From Glomus cerebriforme (lineage: Eukaryota; Glomeromycota; Glomeromycetes; Glomerales; Glomeraceae): a stretch of 20,022 nt of DNA. The stretch is taken from the NCBI GenBank assembly GCA_003550305.1, contig QKYT01000814.1:27319-47340 (forward strand), in the 5' to 3' direction. Numbering within the stretch: the stretch's first letter is position 1; every line of letters begins with the position of its first letter. Of this stretch, positions 8,320 through 17,229 are shown piece after piece. The notes beneath the pieces were generated by a model. It saw only the letters and a list, made by a program, of their open reading frames with translations, searched no databases and was not told the DNA's origin. The position numbers were made by a program, and so were the translations under genes.

Positions 8320-9075
8320 AAACCCCAAATGCCACTCAAATATTCCTCAAAAGTTGCGGGAAGAGAAAACTAGAGCCTGAGCACGTGATACCAAAAATTT
8401 AGGCACAGTAAGTTAATGATAATTTCGGCCAGATTTTTGGATACAATAATTCAGCATTTATGGTGGGTGGAACTAATAGAAAATCTCTGAATTGATACTG
8501 TGCTGGATGTCATCTGACGCTGAACCCTCTGGGATCATTATCATATGATTCTCCTAACAATATACATATCTACTCGNGACACCCATTTTAGAAAAAAATG
8601 ATGCGTAGTAAATTTCGATTAATTTTGGCCAGCACTATTCCATAATTTCGGCCAGAACTTTAGGTAATATTTCGGCATCCAAGCTGGCATAAAAGTGAGC
8701 TGGAACTGGCAAACTAATAGAACCACTCTAGTTCCCTGCCAGTTCCATGACAGTTCCATGGTAGCTACCAGGTCACTATCAGGGCACTACNATNGCGCCA
8801 AGCTGGAACTCAAAATCACATGCCCTAAAGATCGGCTAGAAATTATACCATAGTGCNGGCCAAATTTAGGCGCAGATTTAGACCGAATTACTGCGCCACC
8901 CGACGCGATATTTTTTTTACCATATTTCAGCATTTTGACTGATAACAAAATAGGCGCAAAAAGGTAAGAACTTTAATATAGAATTTGGTATCCAATCAGG
9001 TGCAAACGGCCAGTATCTTCAATATATAACTTAAATTACAAATGGGATAGAAGTNGGAAGAAAATAGAGNTAGTT
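8320..9075. other. gene-free stretch with short interspersed repeats
   Basis: No coding frame is supportable. The string TTTCGGCCAGA or a close variant (TTTTGGCCAGC, NGGCCAAATTTAGG) recurs near 8425, 8627, 8647 and 8857, and TTTAGGC strings recur near 8399 and 8869. AGTTCC strings cluster at 8730-8760. The sequence is less A+T-rich than its surroundings. It could be remains of a non-autonomous element. Several N bases occur. Confidence 0.45.
8702..8746. repeat. 10-bp perfect inverted repeat followed by a CAGTTCCATG direct repeat
   Basis: GGAACTGGCA (8702-8711) is the exact reverse complement of TGCCAGTTCC (8737-8746), with a 25-base spacer. CAGTTCCATG then occurs twice in a row at about 8740-8760. 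Confidence 0.6.
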
Positions 9076-9208
9076 AGGTTAAAGCATGGGTGGTATTTAG
9101 ATTATAACGTGGTAATAAAACCACATACAAGAGAANAATACAAATACCAAGAAAGGTTTAAATATATAGTTAAAATGTGAACAGAGATAACATCAAAATA
9201 AAGAGGGT

Positions 9209-9387
9209 AGGTTAAAGTGTGGTAACCAGATTATGTATTCAGATTAAAGCATGGTAATTAGGTTATAGCTATTANATTGTAGCATGGTATTTAGATTATA
9301 GTGTGGTATTTAGATTAAAGCATGATATTTAGATTATAACGTGATATTTAGATTATAGTGTGATATTTAGATTATAGCATGGTAACA
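9209..9387 (+). repeat. 19-bp minisatellite
   Basis: About nine to ten units of consensus AGATTATAGTGTGGTATTT stand in tandem. The last five are clean and 19 bases long; earlier ones are shortened or altered. Variation is concentrated at the YRTGR core (GTGTGG, GCATGG, ACGTGA). A single related unit lies near 9088-9110, and three lie at 2657. There are no unique spacers, so it is not a CRISPR array. Confidence 0.8.
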
Positions 9388-9400
9388 TAACCTAGTCTAA

Positions 9401-9448
9401 GTGGGATACCATGCTTTAACTTAATTAAGTTAAAGCATGATATCCCAC
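9401..9448. repeat. 48-bp near-perfect palindrome at the end of a truncated LINE
   Basis: 24 bases on each side of the centre 9424/9425 are complementary with one mismatch (the C/T position at 9409-9410 against 9440). The core is CTTTAACTTAATTAAGTTAA. The arms contain the minisatellite string TTAAAGCATG, so the palindrome looks like two array units joined head to head. Its right end coincides with the last LINE-like codons. Confidence 0.85.
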
Positions 9449-9916
9449 TCCTTTATAGTGACCTGTGTTGTCGTGAATAGTATAATAAGTGTCTATGACA
9501 TTGGTTAGTGGGTTAGGTAATTTGATGGGACAGTTATTATCGAATAATGAAACATTATTGTAAAGTCCCATTTCTGTAATGCAGAGTATATCTAGTTCGT
9601 ATTGAATTAGCAAATTGTATAGATTAGTATTTTTTTCAGTGTTGTAGTATCCTTGTCTTATATTAAGAGTTCTGATTTTGAAAGTTTCGAAATCTATGGA
9701 AAATTCATTATTTGAAAGTTGAGTATTATTATTAGAGAAAAAAGATCTTTGAGATGAATAATCTTTATGTCTATTTTTCTTATTAGTCTTTGTATGGGTT
9801 TGGGAATCTTGGGTTGGATTAGAATCAGTATGAGGTATCTTCTTAGTGGTGTCGGCCATGTTATCGATATTATTTAGATTTGTTGTATTATAAAATACTT
9901 TCTGTTGTTCTGTCAT
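9447..9916 (-). pseudogene. LINE ORF2 N-terminus: start of AP-type endonuclease, truncated
   Basis: The frame opens with MTEQQKVFYN at 9916, about 40 bases after the end of ORF1. After a low-complexity, Asn/Gln/Ser-rich lead of about 80 residues comes KIRTLNIRQGYYN, with the conserved Asn of apurinic-type endonucleases, and LDILCITEMGLYN, with the catalytic Glu. The match to the plus-strand copy continues to DNTGHYKGVG, then the frame enters the palindrome and stops at a TAA at 9427-9425. The rest of the endonuclease and all of the reverse transcriptase are absent. The part present has no internal stop, unlike ORF1 of the same copy. Confidence 0.75.
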
Positions 9917-9956
9917 TTATATTTTTAAATTGAAATATAAAGTTAGTACGGGTTAA

Positions 9957-12326
9957 TTAGTTTGCTCTGATCCAACCACTGATGTTTAACCAGCGGTTGT
10001 TTTGTGTTGGGATGTTATCTTGTTGGTTTGAGTTAGAATCAGTATAGAAGGCATTGTTAATATGGTTTTCGTCTTCATCTGGGTATTCTGAAGGTAAGGT
10101 TTCCATGTAGTTAGGATTATAATTTTGTTCTGTAGATTGAATGTTATAGGGTAAAGAGGAAGGGCCTGCTTGTATGGAGGTGGTTTTAATATTGTCATTA
10201 AAGGAAGTTATAGATTGAAGGGATCCTATGTTAAATTCCTGTGTAGAAACTTGGTTAAGATTAGTTTTGATAGGTAAATTAAATTTATATGGTGAATAGG
10301 TAGTTGTTTTTCATGGTTGTTGTGTATTTAGTGATTTGGTGTCTTTAGGAGGAGATGAGGATCTTCTTTTCCTTTGATTCGTGATGATTTGTTGTGAAGG
10401 TGTTTTAGTGATTTATTCATTGATCTTATCTAATTTGTTGATTGTAAGTCAATTTTATAATTAAGTTGTAAATTTGTTTCTTTAAGTGATAGGAGGTTTT
10501 TGTTGCTTTCAGCTTGATCGTTCTTTAGAGTTTGAACTTGTTGTTGTAGTTTGTCAATTGTTTGGTTCTGTTTAGAGATGGTCTGGATAAGTGTTTGGAT
10601 CTCTTTTAATAAATCTTTTATGTTAGTTGTTTGAGTATTATCCTGATAATTGTTGTAATAATTATCTTTGCTTTGTTTGGTAAATTTTGGGTTATGGAAT
10701 TTTGGTTCTTGTTGGATTTTGTTATTTTTATTAATCACGTTATTAAATTTTTTGTTCAAATCGTTGATTGATAAGTTTTGGTATTTTTGGAAGGTTTGCG
10801 CTACTTTTGTGAGTGTTCTGCTCTATTGCACAAAGTGAAATCGTGAGAAGGGGATCTGCAAACTGAGCATGTTTTAGTATTGGGGTGTAGTACGTAGATG
10901 TTTGATGTATCCAATTTCATTTTTCTATTATGGTTAACATAATTCTGTTGTTCTACATAAACATATGCCGATTTAGTTAATCTTTTTGGTGAATGTTTGT
11001 GAAGGTACAAATTCTTGCTTTGAGTTTTGTTAGTAGTAGTTCTATGTTGTAAATGTTTACTGAGATTGGAATGCCTGTTATTTTGTAGCTGAAAGTTGTG
11101 CGACACTTGAACTCATCTACTTGAATTTCATTGAGAAGAATTCATAAGGTGAAGTTTTCATATTATAGTGCCCAAACATCATTGTTCATTATAGTTTCTA
11201 TGGATTTCTTTGATGAGAATTCTATTTTAAGTTGTTTGAAGTTTTGTCTTTTTTGATATTTCCTTGTTGCGTTGTGTCTAGTAGTGTCACGTGGGTTTGT
11301 TTTGATAATTTCTTCAAAGGAGTTGATTGGTCCTAGTTCGTCTGAAATAAATTCTAAGACGTTTTGATTATCTATGTAATAGGAAATATCTACTATACGG
11401 ATTGTATTGAGTCTTTTAGTTTCTAAATATGGTTCTACAATTTTATTTAGATTATCTTGGTCATAAATGTAAAATTTTACATTTAGTTCCGTAATTGTAA
11501 TATTGTGTAATGAGTCTCTAATTTGTTTATCATTGAATAAGATTTTTACGATTTTAATTCCTTTGAAATTTTGTATGGCTAGAATGCCTGCGAAGTCTTT
11601 GTTGAATTTTTTGTTAAAAATATATCTGATAGCTGATTTTAGTTGTTTAAAAGTAGAAATTTTAAATGTGTTCAGTGGTGCAAAAGCTATGTACTGTGTT
11701 TGATTGGTATATTGTACATCTGAGATATCCATGATATTACTGTTTTGATCATCTATTCTGTAATTGGGATTTTGTGGAATCTGTTGTTGTTATTGATCTA
11801 TGTTTGTTGATGCAGTAACATGATTAAAATCGTGTTTCTTTGTAATAGGGGTTAATCCCTTATCCATAGGATTATCTGTTTCTTTGTTTTTTCCTTTGTT
11901 ATTTTGATTCGTATTGTGAGAATGAATTGAGGCGTTGAGGGAATAATTCTTTAACAGGGACAGATTCTCTAAAGTATTATTAATCAATTGTATAGTGATA
12001 TTATTGTCAGTCACGTGATTGTTAGCAGAGTTGGAAGGCTGAGAAGAATTGATATTTGTATCATTCGTTGTGTTGAGGGAAGAGTTTAATGTATTATAAT
12101 ATGTGGAAGATGTTTCCAAGTTGTTTATGGGATCTATATCCATGTTTTCTATGTTATTAGAGTTGGACGAGCAAGTGTTATTTTGAGGAGTGTAAGTTGA
12201 AGCGACTATTTCTTCATCTATAGTTTGTGAAGAAGTAGTGTTTTTTATGGTGTTTAAATTTGTAGAAGAAGAATTTTTTGTATGACTTCTTAGTTGTCTC
12301 GTACTGTTATAGCTTTTTTGACTCAT
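9957..12326 (-). pseudogene. LINE ORF1 (RNA-binding, CCHC knuckle), several breaks
   Basis: Start MSQKSYNSTRQLRSHTK matches the start of the plus-strand copy. In order: a Ser/Thr/Asn-rich N-terminus to a TAA at 11792-11790; the same frame continuing with YIAFAPLNTFKIS, NKDFAGILAIQNFKGIK and EFSSKKSIETIMNNDVWAL to a TAA at 11165-11163; frame changes near 11100 and 10800; the segment with CSVCRSPSHDFTLC, a CX2CX4HX4C zinc knuckle; a Gln/Lys/Leu-rich coiled-coil-like stretch (ISKQNQTIDKLQQQVQTLK, about 10520-10600); and a final RWLNISGWIRAN ending at 9959-9957. The two stops at 11790 and 11163 leave the frame unchanged. ORF1 proteins of this kind bind element RNA. This copy cannot make a complete one. 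Confidence 0.75.
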
Positions 12327-12436
12327 AATGTTATTTGTAATATGTTGTTATAAGAATATTTCTTTTTGTGTGAAATTAAAATTTATTTTGCTGTGGATTT
12401 TATTTAAAATTGAGCAGTACGAGAAAGAGTTTTTTC
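12327..12436 (-). promoter_or_regulatory. 5' leader of LINE copy 1
   Basis: The 110 bases before the ORF1 start align by eye with the leader of copy 2 (14756-14861). The shared mark is AAAAAACTCTNTCTCGTAC at the outer end, then an A+T-rich stretch up to the ATG. LINE promoters are internal, so this shared block is the likely place for transcription start signals. Confidence 0.5.
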
Positions 12437-12718
12437 TTCATAATCTGACAATTCCTCCCCATATAAATGGGTAATTCCCAGGAGAATCACCCATTAAATT
12501 AACACGCACATGATTGACTATTTTAACTATTTTTAGCCCATTTATAGAAATCTTTTAATTAAACTTTTTCTTTATTTCCCTTTATTAAAAATTCCTTTTT
12601 CCTCTTTATTAAAACTAACTCTGCCTTCCGATTTGTTGCATCAACCAAAGAAAGTATCTTAGAATACCAGAAATAAATCATCAAGAAATATAAATACAGA
12701 TAAGTCTAGGNATATATA
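12437..12718. other. gap between LINE copy 1 and the Crypton-like gene
   Basis: Apart from the short inverted repeat, this A+T-rich stretch shows no supportable gene. The beginning of the Crypton-like gene should lie here, but no start codon in the right frame can be chosen with confidence; one N (12711) falls in the critical place. Confidence 0.4.
12466..12495. repeat. short inverted repeat
   Basis: AATGGGT (12466-12472) pairs with ACCCATT (12489-12495), and inside it ATTC pairs with GAAT. It forms an 11-bp interrupted stem around CCAGG, just upstream of the LINE 5' end. Could be part of a small inverted-repeat element. Confidence 0.5.
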
Positions 12719-13742
12719 GATGGCTTTATTTATGATTATTCAAATGAAATTGTTGAACTGGATAATACAACATTATNTGAACAGTTAGAACAATTTCTAA
12801 TTGAAGTAAGAAAATCCAATGGTCAAGAATATAAAGCATCATCACTTTACACTGGATTTTGTGCTTTGGCACGAGGGATATCTGAAATGTTTGAAAAAAT
12901 AAGAGTTGTTAACTTTTTTGATAATCATCAATTTAAAAGTTTACATAGAAACTCTGGATGGCCGTATGAAATCAATTGCCAATCAAGGAAATAAAAATCG
13001 AACACAATCTGGACGGGTGAAATGCAGCTTGAACCACCTAAGGAAAAGAATCATGCAGGAGGAATTAAAGATCCATATGTAGTCCTGATACTTCAGAAAA
13101 TATTCACACTCCTGTTGCAGATATTAAAAAATACTTATCCAAATGTCCTAATAATGTCGAAGATGATTATTTTTTGTCTCAATTAATACTCCCAAAATAT
13201 ATATCATAGTGAATGGTATTTTGCAACAAAATTAGGAAAGAGTTCACATGAAACAATGATGCGTAATATATGTGTTGATTCTGGATTGGATTTTTAAAGA
13301 TCGCCATATTACTGATCATTCAATACGATCAATAGGTATTCACAATCTTGTTGAATCTAGCGTTACTCTTGATGAACAGATGATCTTTTCACGACATAAA
13401 ACAATTACAGGTGTGTCTGCTTATCAACATCAATCTATAAAGCGTAAACAAAACAATACCTCTCTCCTAATTCCTAATAAAAAAGCAGCACTAGAGGATT
13501 CAACCAATTATGCAAATAAATTAGGTATGTAATAAACGTTTATTAAAATTTATTAATTTTATTAATTTTTTATAGGATTTTCTAAAGCATCTGATTTAAT
13601 TAAACAATATGATAAATCTAACATATTTGATGAAAAGAATTCAGATGATAATAAATTAAAGTATCAAAAATTGAAAATTCCAAAGATTTCTATAGAAAAT
13701 TGTAATAATATCAACATCATTATTACATTTAAACATGATTAA
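12719..13742 (+). pseudogene. Crypton-like tyrosine recombinase (DUF3504/ZMYM-type), frameshifted
   Basis: Protein-like segments follow one another in changing frames: DGFIYDYSNEIVEL to FDNHQFKSLHRN (12719-12952), LDGRMKSIANQGNKNR (from 12954), TGEMQLEPPKEKNHAGG (from 13016), SPDTSENIHTPVADIKKYL (from 13081), EWYFATKLGKSSHETMM (from 13211), then KDRHITDHSIR onward (13296-13524). The last part holds the recombinase signature: HSIR (HxxR box), FSRHKTITGV with the second His, and AYQ with the candidate nucleophile Tyr. An intron at 13525-13575 then joins to FSKASDLIKQYDKSNIF and a C-terminus ending in TAA at 13740-13742. At least four frame changes make it non-functional. In Rhizophagus such genes are multi-copy and often labelled zinc finger MYM-type. 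A zinc finger is not seen here. Whether it came as a transposon or a domesticated gene cannot be told. Confidence 0.7.
13525..13575 (+). other. spliceosomal intron in the Crypton-like pseudogene
   Basis: 51 bases from GTATGT to TTTTATAG. Removing them joins TTAG to GATTTTCT and keeps the frame (Gly codon split 1/2), turning a stop just inside the intron into a continuing protein segment. Length and splice sites are typical of fungal introns. Confidence 0.75.
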
Positions 13743-14755
13743 CTAATAGCAATAAAAATAAAAAATGGAAAGTTGTAAAAAGCATAAACTAATATGAGAG
13801 GTATTTTAAACAGTACTTATAAAATTAGAGATTTCCAGAATCCCGGCTATCTATGAGACCAGAAATATTCCGGGTCACATGCTAATCATATGAAAAATTA
13901 TGATATGACACTTAGTGCGACAGGGGATTATTCAATAAAATAACCACTGCTAAAATATTATTTTTCCAATTCATTGCAATATTCATCTTATATTGTTTAT
14001 CTTGTCCGTAAGTTCTGAAGTCGAGAAGATCAATTTTTAATTTTATAACTTTTTAAACTTGTAAATAAGTAGTAGTCAAATAATAATCAAATATATGTTT
14101 ATTTTTGTGTGACATTTTCAAAAAAAAGCTATAATTTGAATTAACATTTTTGCTACCTTAGGATATTTTATATTATACGAAGGAATATATATTCAGTATT
14201 TAAAATTCATATTATTAAGAAAGTTGTCTATCAAACTGTTTTATTATGAATATTTTTTATTTTATATCATCGTAAAATATTGCTTTTTTTTGATCATTTT
14301 AATGTATGAATGGGTAGAAATAACAAAATTAACAATTCAGAACAATAAAACATAGAAACACAAATTTTGATTTATTGAAAATACATTCATTCAGAAGTTT
14401 CTTTACTATTAATAGAATTTACTAAACATATAAAATATTTCACACGTCAAATAAAAAAAAAATTTCTTTAACATCATGCAATTAAAATGATCACATTCTT
14501 TATTGTAGATACCGCATTAGTACTTTCACGAGTAAATAATAATTTAATTTTTTTTTTTGATCAAAAAATTTTTGTTTTAATATTTAATTATTGAACATTA
14601 TTAAACATAACATCGCAATACAGGCAATTATTAAGTATATTTAACATAACTATAAATTATCATTTAATCATTAATTAAAATTTTTTTATTACTTGATCAT
14701 ATGATTACAAATTCATCGGAATTATATCTTTATGCATAGCGATATAGGGAAATCA
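13743..14755. other. gene-free, very A+T-rich stretch
   Basis: About 1 kb between the recombinase relic and the 5' end of LINE copy 2. Long A- and T-runs and stop codons in all frames. No RNA gene, tandem array or hairpin of note was found. Confidence 0.6.
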
Positions 14756-14861
14756 AAAAAAAAAACTCTCTCTCGTACTTTTCCATTTTATTAAAATTTC
14801 GCAGTAAACCACAAAACTAAACACAATTTTATTTTAAATACTTCAATAAATATACAATATA
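14756..14861 (+). promoter_or_regulatory. 5' leader of LINE copy 2
   Basis: Shares the AAAAAACTCTNTCTCGTAC mark and general layout with the leader of copy 1. It ends at ATGAGTCAAAAAAG, the ORF1 start, which is identical in both copies. Confidence 0.5.
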
Positions 14862-17199
14862 ATGAGTCAAAAAAGTACCCCAAGTACGAGAAAACTGAGA
14901 AGTCATACTAATACAAACTCACAATACATACAAACAAACTTAGAAAAACCTAGTTCGACAAACTTTATAGACGAAGAAATTATTTCTTCAACTTTTTCAC
15001 CAAATAAATTAACTGTTGATATTTCTAACCCTCAACAATCTAACATAGAGAATATGGACATAGACCCAATTGAATCTACCCAAAACTCCAATATAATTAC
15101 TTCACTATCACATAATACCTCCAACAATATTCATACTGAAGATATAAACGAAACTACTCCAACAAGTCACATGATATAACCACCCAACTAATAGAAAATA
15201 CTTTAGAAAATTTACCTCCCCTAAATGACAACTCAACGAACAACATCAAAGGCAAAAATAAAGAAATTGCAAATCCCACTATAAATCAACAAATTTTAGT
15301 CCCTATTTCCCAAAAACATGATTATAATCATGTTTCATTTACAACAAATAATGATCTACAACAACAACAACTAGTACAACCACTATTATTAAATGCAGAT
15401 CAAAACAGTGATATCTTAGATATCTTAAATGTTCAACTAAACACCAATCATCGTCAATACATCGCTTTTTCATCCTTAAACTCATTCCCAAACACATCTT
15501 TTGCACAACTAAAAATGTAGACACATTTTCAACAAAAAATTTAACAAAGACTTTGCTGGAATTTTAGCCATACAAAATTTCAAAGAAGTTAAAATAGTCA
15601 AAATACTCTTCAATAACAAACAAATACGTGACTCAATACATAATGTCACTATTACAGAATTAAAAGTTAAATTTTATACATATGATCAAGAGAATCTAAA
15701 CAGAATTGTTGAACCTTATCTTGAAAATAAATGACTAAATACCATCAGAATCGTTGATATACCTCAACACATCTCCAACAAAAATGTAATAGAATACATT
15801 ATAGACGAATTAGATCCAATAAACTCATTCGAAGAGATTATTAAATATAATTCACGTGACCAAAATAGAACACCATACCCCAAAACCAATCAAAGAAAAC
15901 TGAACTTCAAACAAATCAAAATTGAATTTTCTTCTAGAAAATCGATTGAAAACATCATAACAAACGATATATGAGCTTTACTATATGAAAACTACACTAT
16001 ACGTATTTTACCGAATGAAACACAAGCAGACGAATTCAAACGTCATACTACATACAGTTACAAAATCACTGATATTCCAATTTCAGCTACATTTCACAAC
16101 ATTGAACCTTTATTAGAAAAACTGAATGCACGAACATGCACATTCACAAACTTTCACCCAAAAAGGCTTACAAAATCAGCCTACGTTTACATAGAACAAC
16201 AACACTACATTAATCATAATAGAAAAATGAAATTTAATACCTCAACTATATATGTATTACACCCAAAAACCCCCGCTTGTACTGTATGCGGATCCCCCTC
16301 TCATGAATACATGAACTGCAATAGATCAGACCAATTAACCAAAGCAGTTCAGAACTTTCACCACCACCAAAACCTTTTAATTAACAACTTAGGCAATAAA
16401 TTCAATAACTTAATCACTAAACCCGCTAGACTTTCAACGATTAAGGAAACTAAAAATAATATTTCCAGTCATTCCTAACAATACCAATACAATCATGAAA
16501 TATACACATCATCAGATACCTCCAATTCACTAAATTACTTAACGAAATTAAAAATCTTAAACAAGTCATTACAAATCAAAACAAGACTATTAATATATTA
16601 CAACAAATGATTAACACAATCGCGAATGATAACAAAGATATAAATAAAGATATCATCACTATAAAAGAATCCAATCTACAATTAAATACCAAAGTAGACA
16701 TCACCATCAATAAATTAGACCACATCAACACAACTCAACAACCAATTGATTCTTAACATTCTCAAGTTATCTCACAAAGAAAAAGAAGATCATCATCCCA
16801 CCCAAAGATACTAAATCCACAACATGACCACTCACATCAACACCAAATATAAATTCTAACAAATTCTCTTTTAACAATCCAAATAAGACGTATAAACCCT
16901 CCCATAACTTCAAAATAGGTTCACTACAATCCATCACCTACTTTAATGAAGATACAGATATAGAAACTTTCACATAAGCAGGACCATCATCCATATCACA
17001 GGATAACATTTACAGACCACCAGGTCCTCCATCAATGTATACAGAAACCATTCCTTCATTCTACCAAGATAATGAAGTTGATTCAAATAATAATGCTTTT
17101 CATAATGATTTGGACCCATCCCACAATGACTCCCACACACAACAATCCAAACGCTGGTTAAATATTAGCGGTTGGATAGGATCTAACAATAATAATTAA
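14862..17199 (+). pseudogene. LINE ORF1 (CCHC knuckle) of copy 2, many breaks
   Basis: It begins MSQKSTPSTRKLRSHTN. The first frame ends at 15177-15179 and homology to copy 1 continues in other frames: DITTQLIENTLENL, NHRQYIAFSSLNSF, FNKDFAGILAIQNFKEVKIV, a stop within VEPYLENK-LNTIRIV (about 15732), and a second within TNDI-ALLYENYTI (about 15973). Then come KRLTKSAYVYIEQQ, the zinc knuckle CTVCGSPSHEYMNC (about 16280-16320), a coiled-coil-like Asn/Lys/Gln/Leu stretch near 16540-16740, and the terminal RWLNISGWIGSNNN with TAA at 17197-17199. Domain order equals copy 1, which supports both assignments. The C-terminal RWLNISGWI is unchanged between copies although the region before it has drifted widely, suggesting a constrained function. 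Confidence 0.75.
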
Positions 17200-17229
17200 T
17201 CCACATCCTCTTCCTCTTTACCTTTAACA

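Larger units (their letters stand above)
9447..12436 (-). mobile_element. LINE (non-LTR retrotransposon) copy 1, 5' end kept, 3' end missing
   Basis: Reading the minus strand from 12436, the element has a 5' leader, an ORF1 region and the first part of ORF2. It corresponds segment by segment to the plus-strand copy starting at 14756: both leaders begin with AAAAAACTCT and then TCTCGTAC. It ends within the endonuclease domain at the palindrome near 9447; no reverse transcriptase part follows. Loss of the 3' end is opposite to the usual 5' truncation of LINE insertions, so the loss happened after insertion. Confidence 0.8.

Noticed and set aside
9209..9387. CRISPR array
   Set aside because: The units are contiguous 19-mers without unique spacers, and the surrounding genes are eukaryotic.
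9986..10198. 70-codon minus-strand frame
   Set aside because: A different frame of the same DNA carries the ORF1 C-terminus RWLNISGWI shared with copy 2, so this frame is a shadow.
9401..14861. LINE copies 1 and 2 as long inverted terminal repeats of one DNA transposon
   Set aside because: They encode LINE proteins in the correct order, differ strongly in sequence, and copy 1 lacks its 3' part, so they are separate insertions.
15339..15524. Minus-strand frame with Val/Leu-rich end, like a membrane segment
   Set aside because: It is antisense to the repetitive Gln/Asn-coding part of LINE ORF1 in copy 2.
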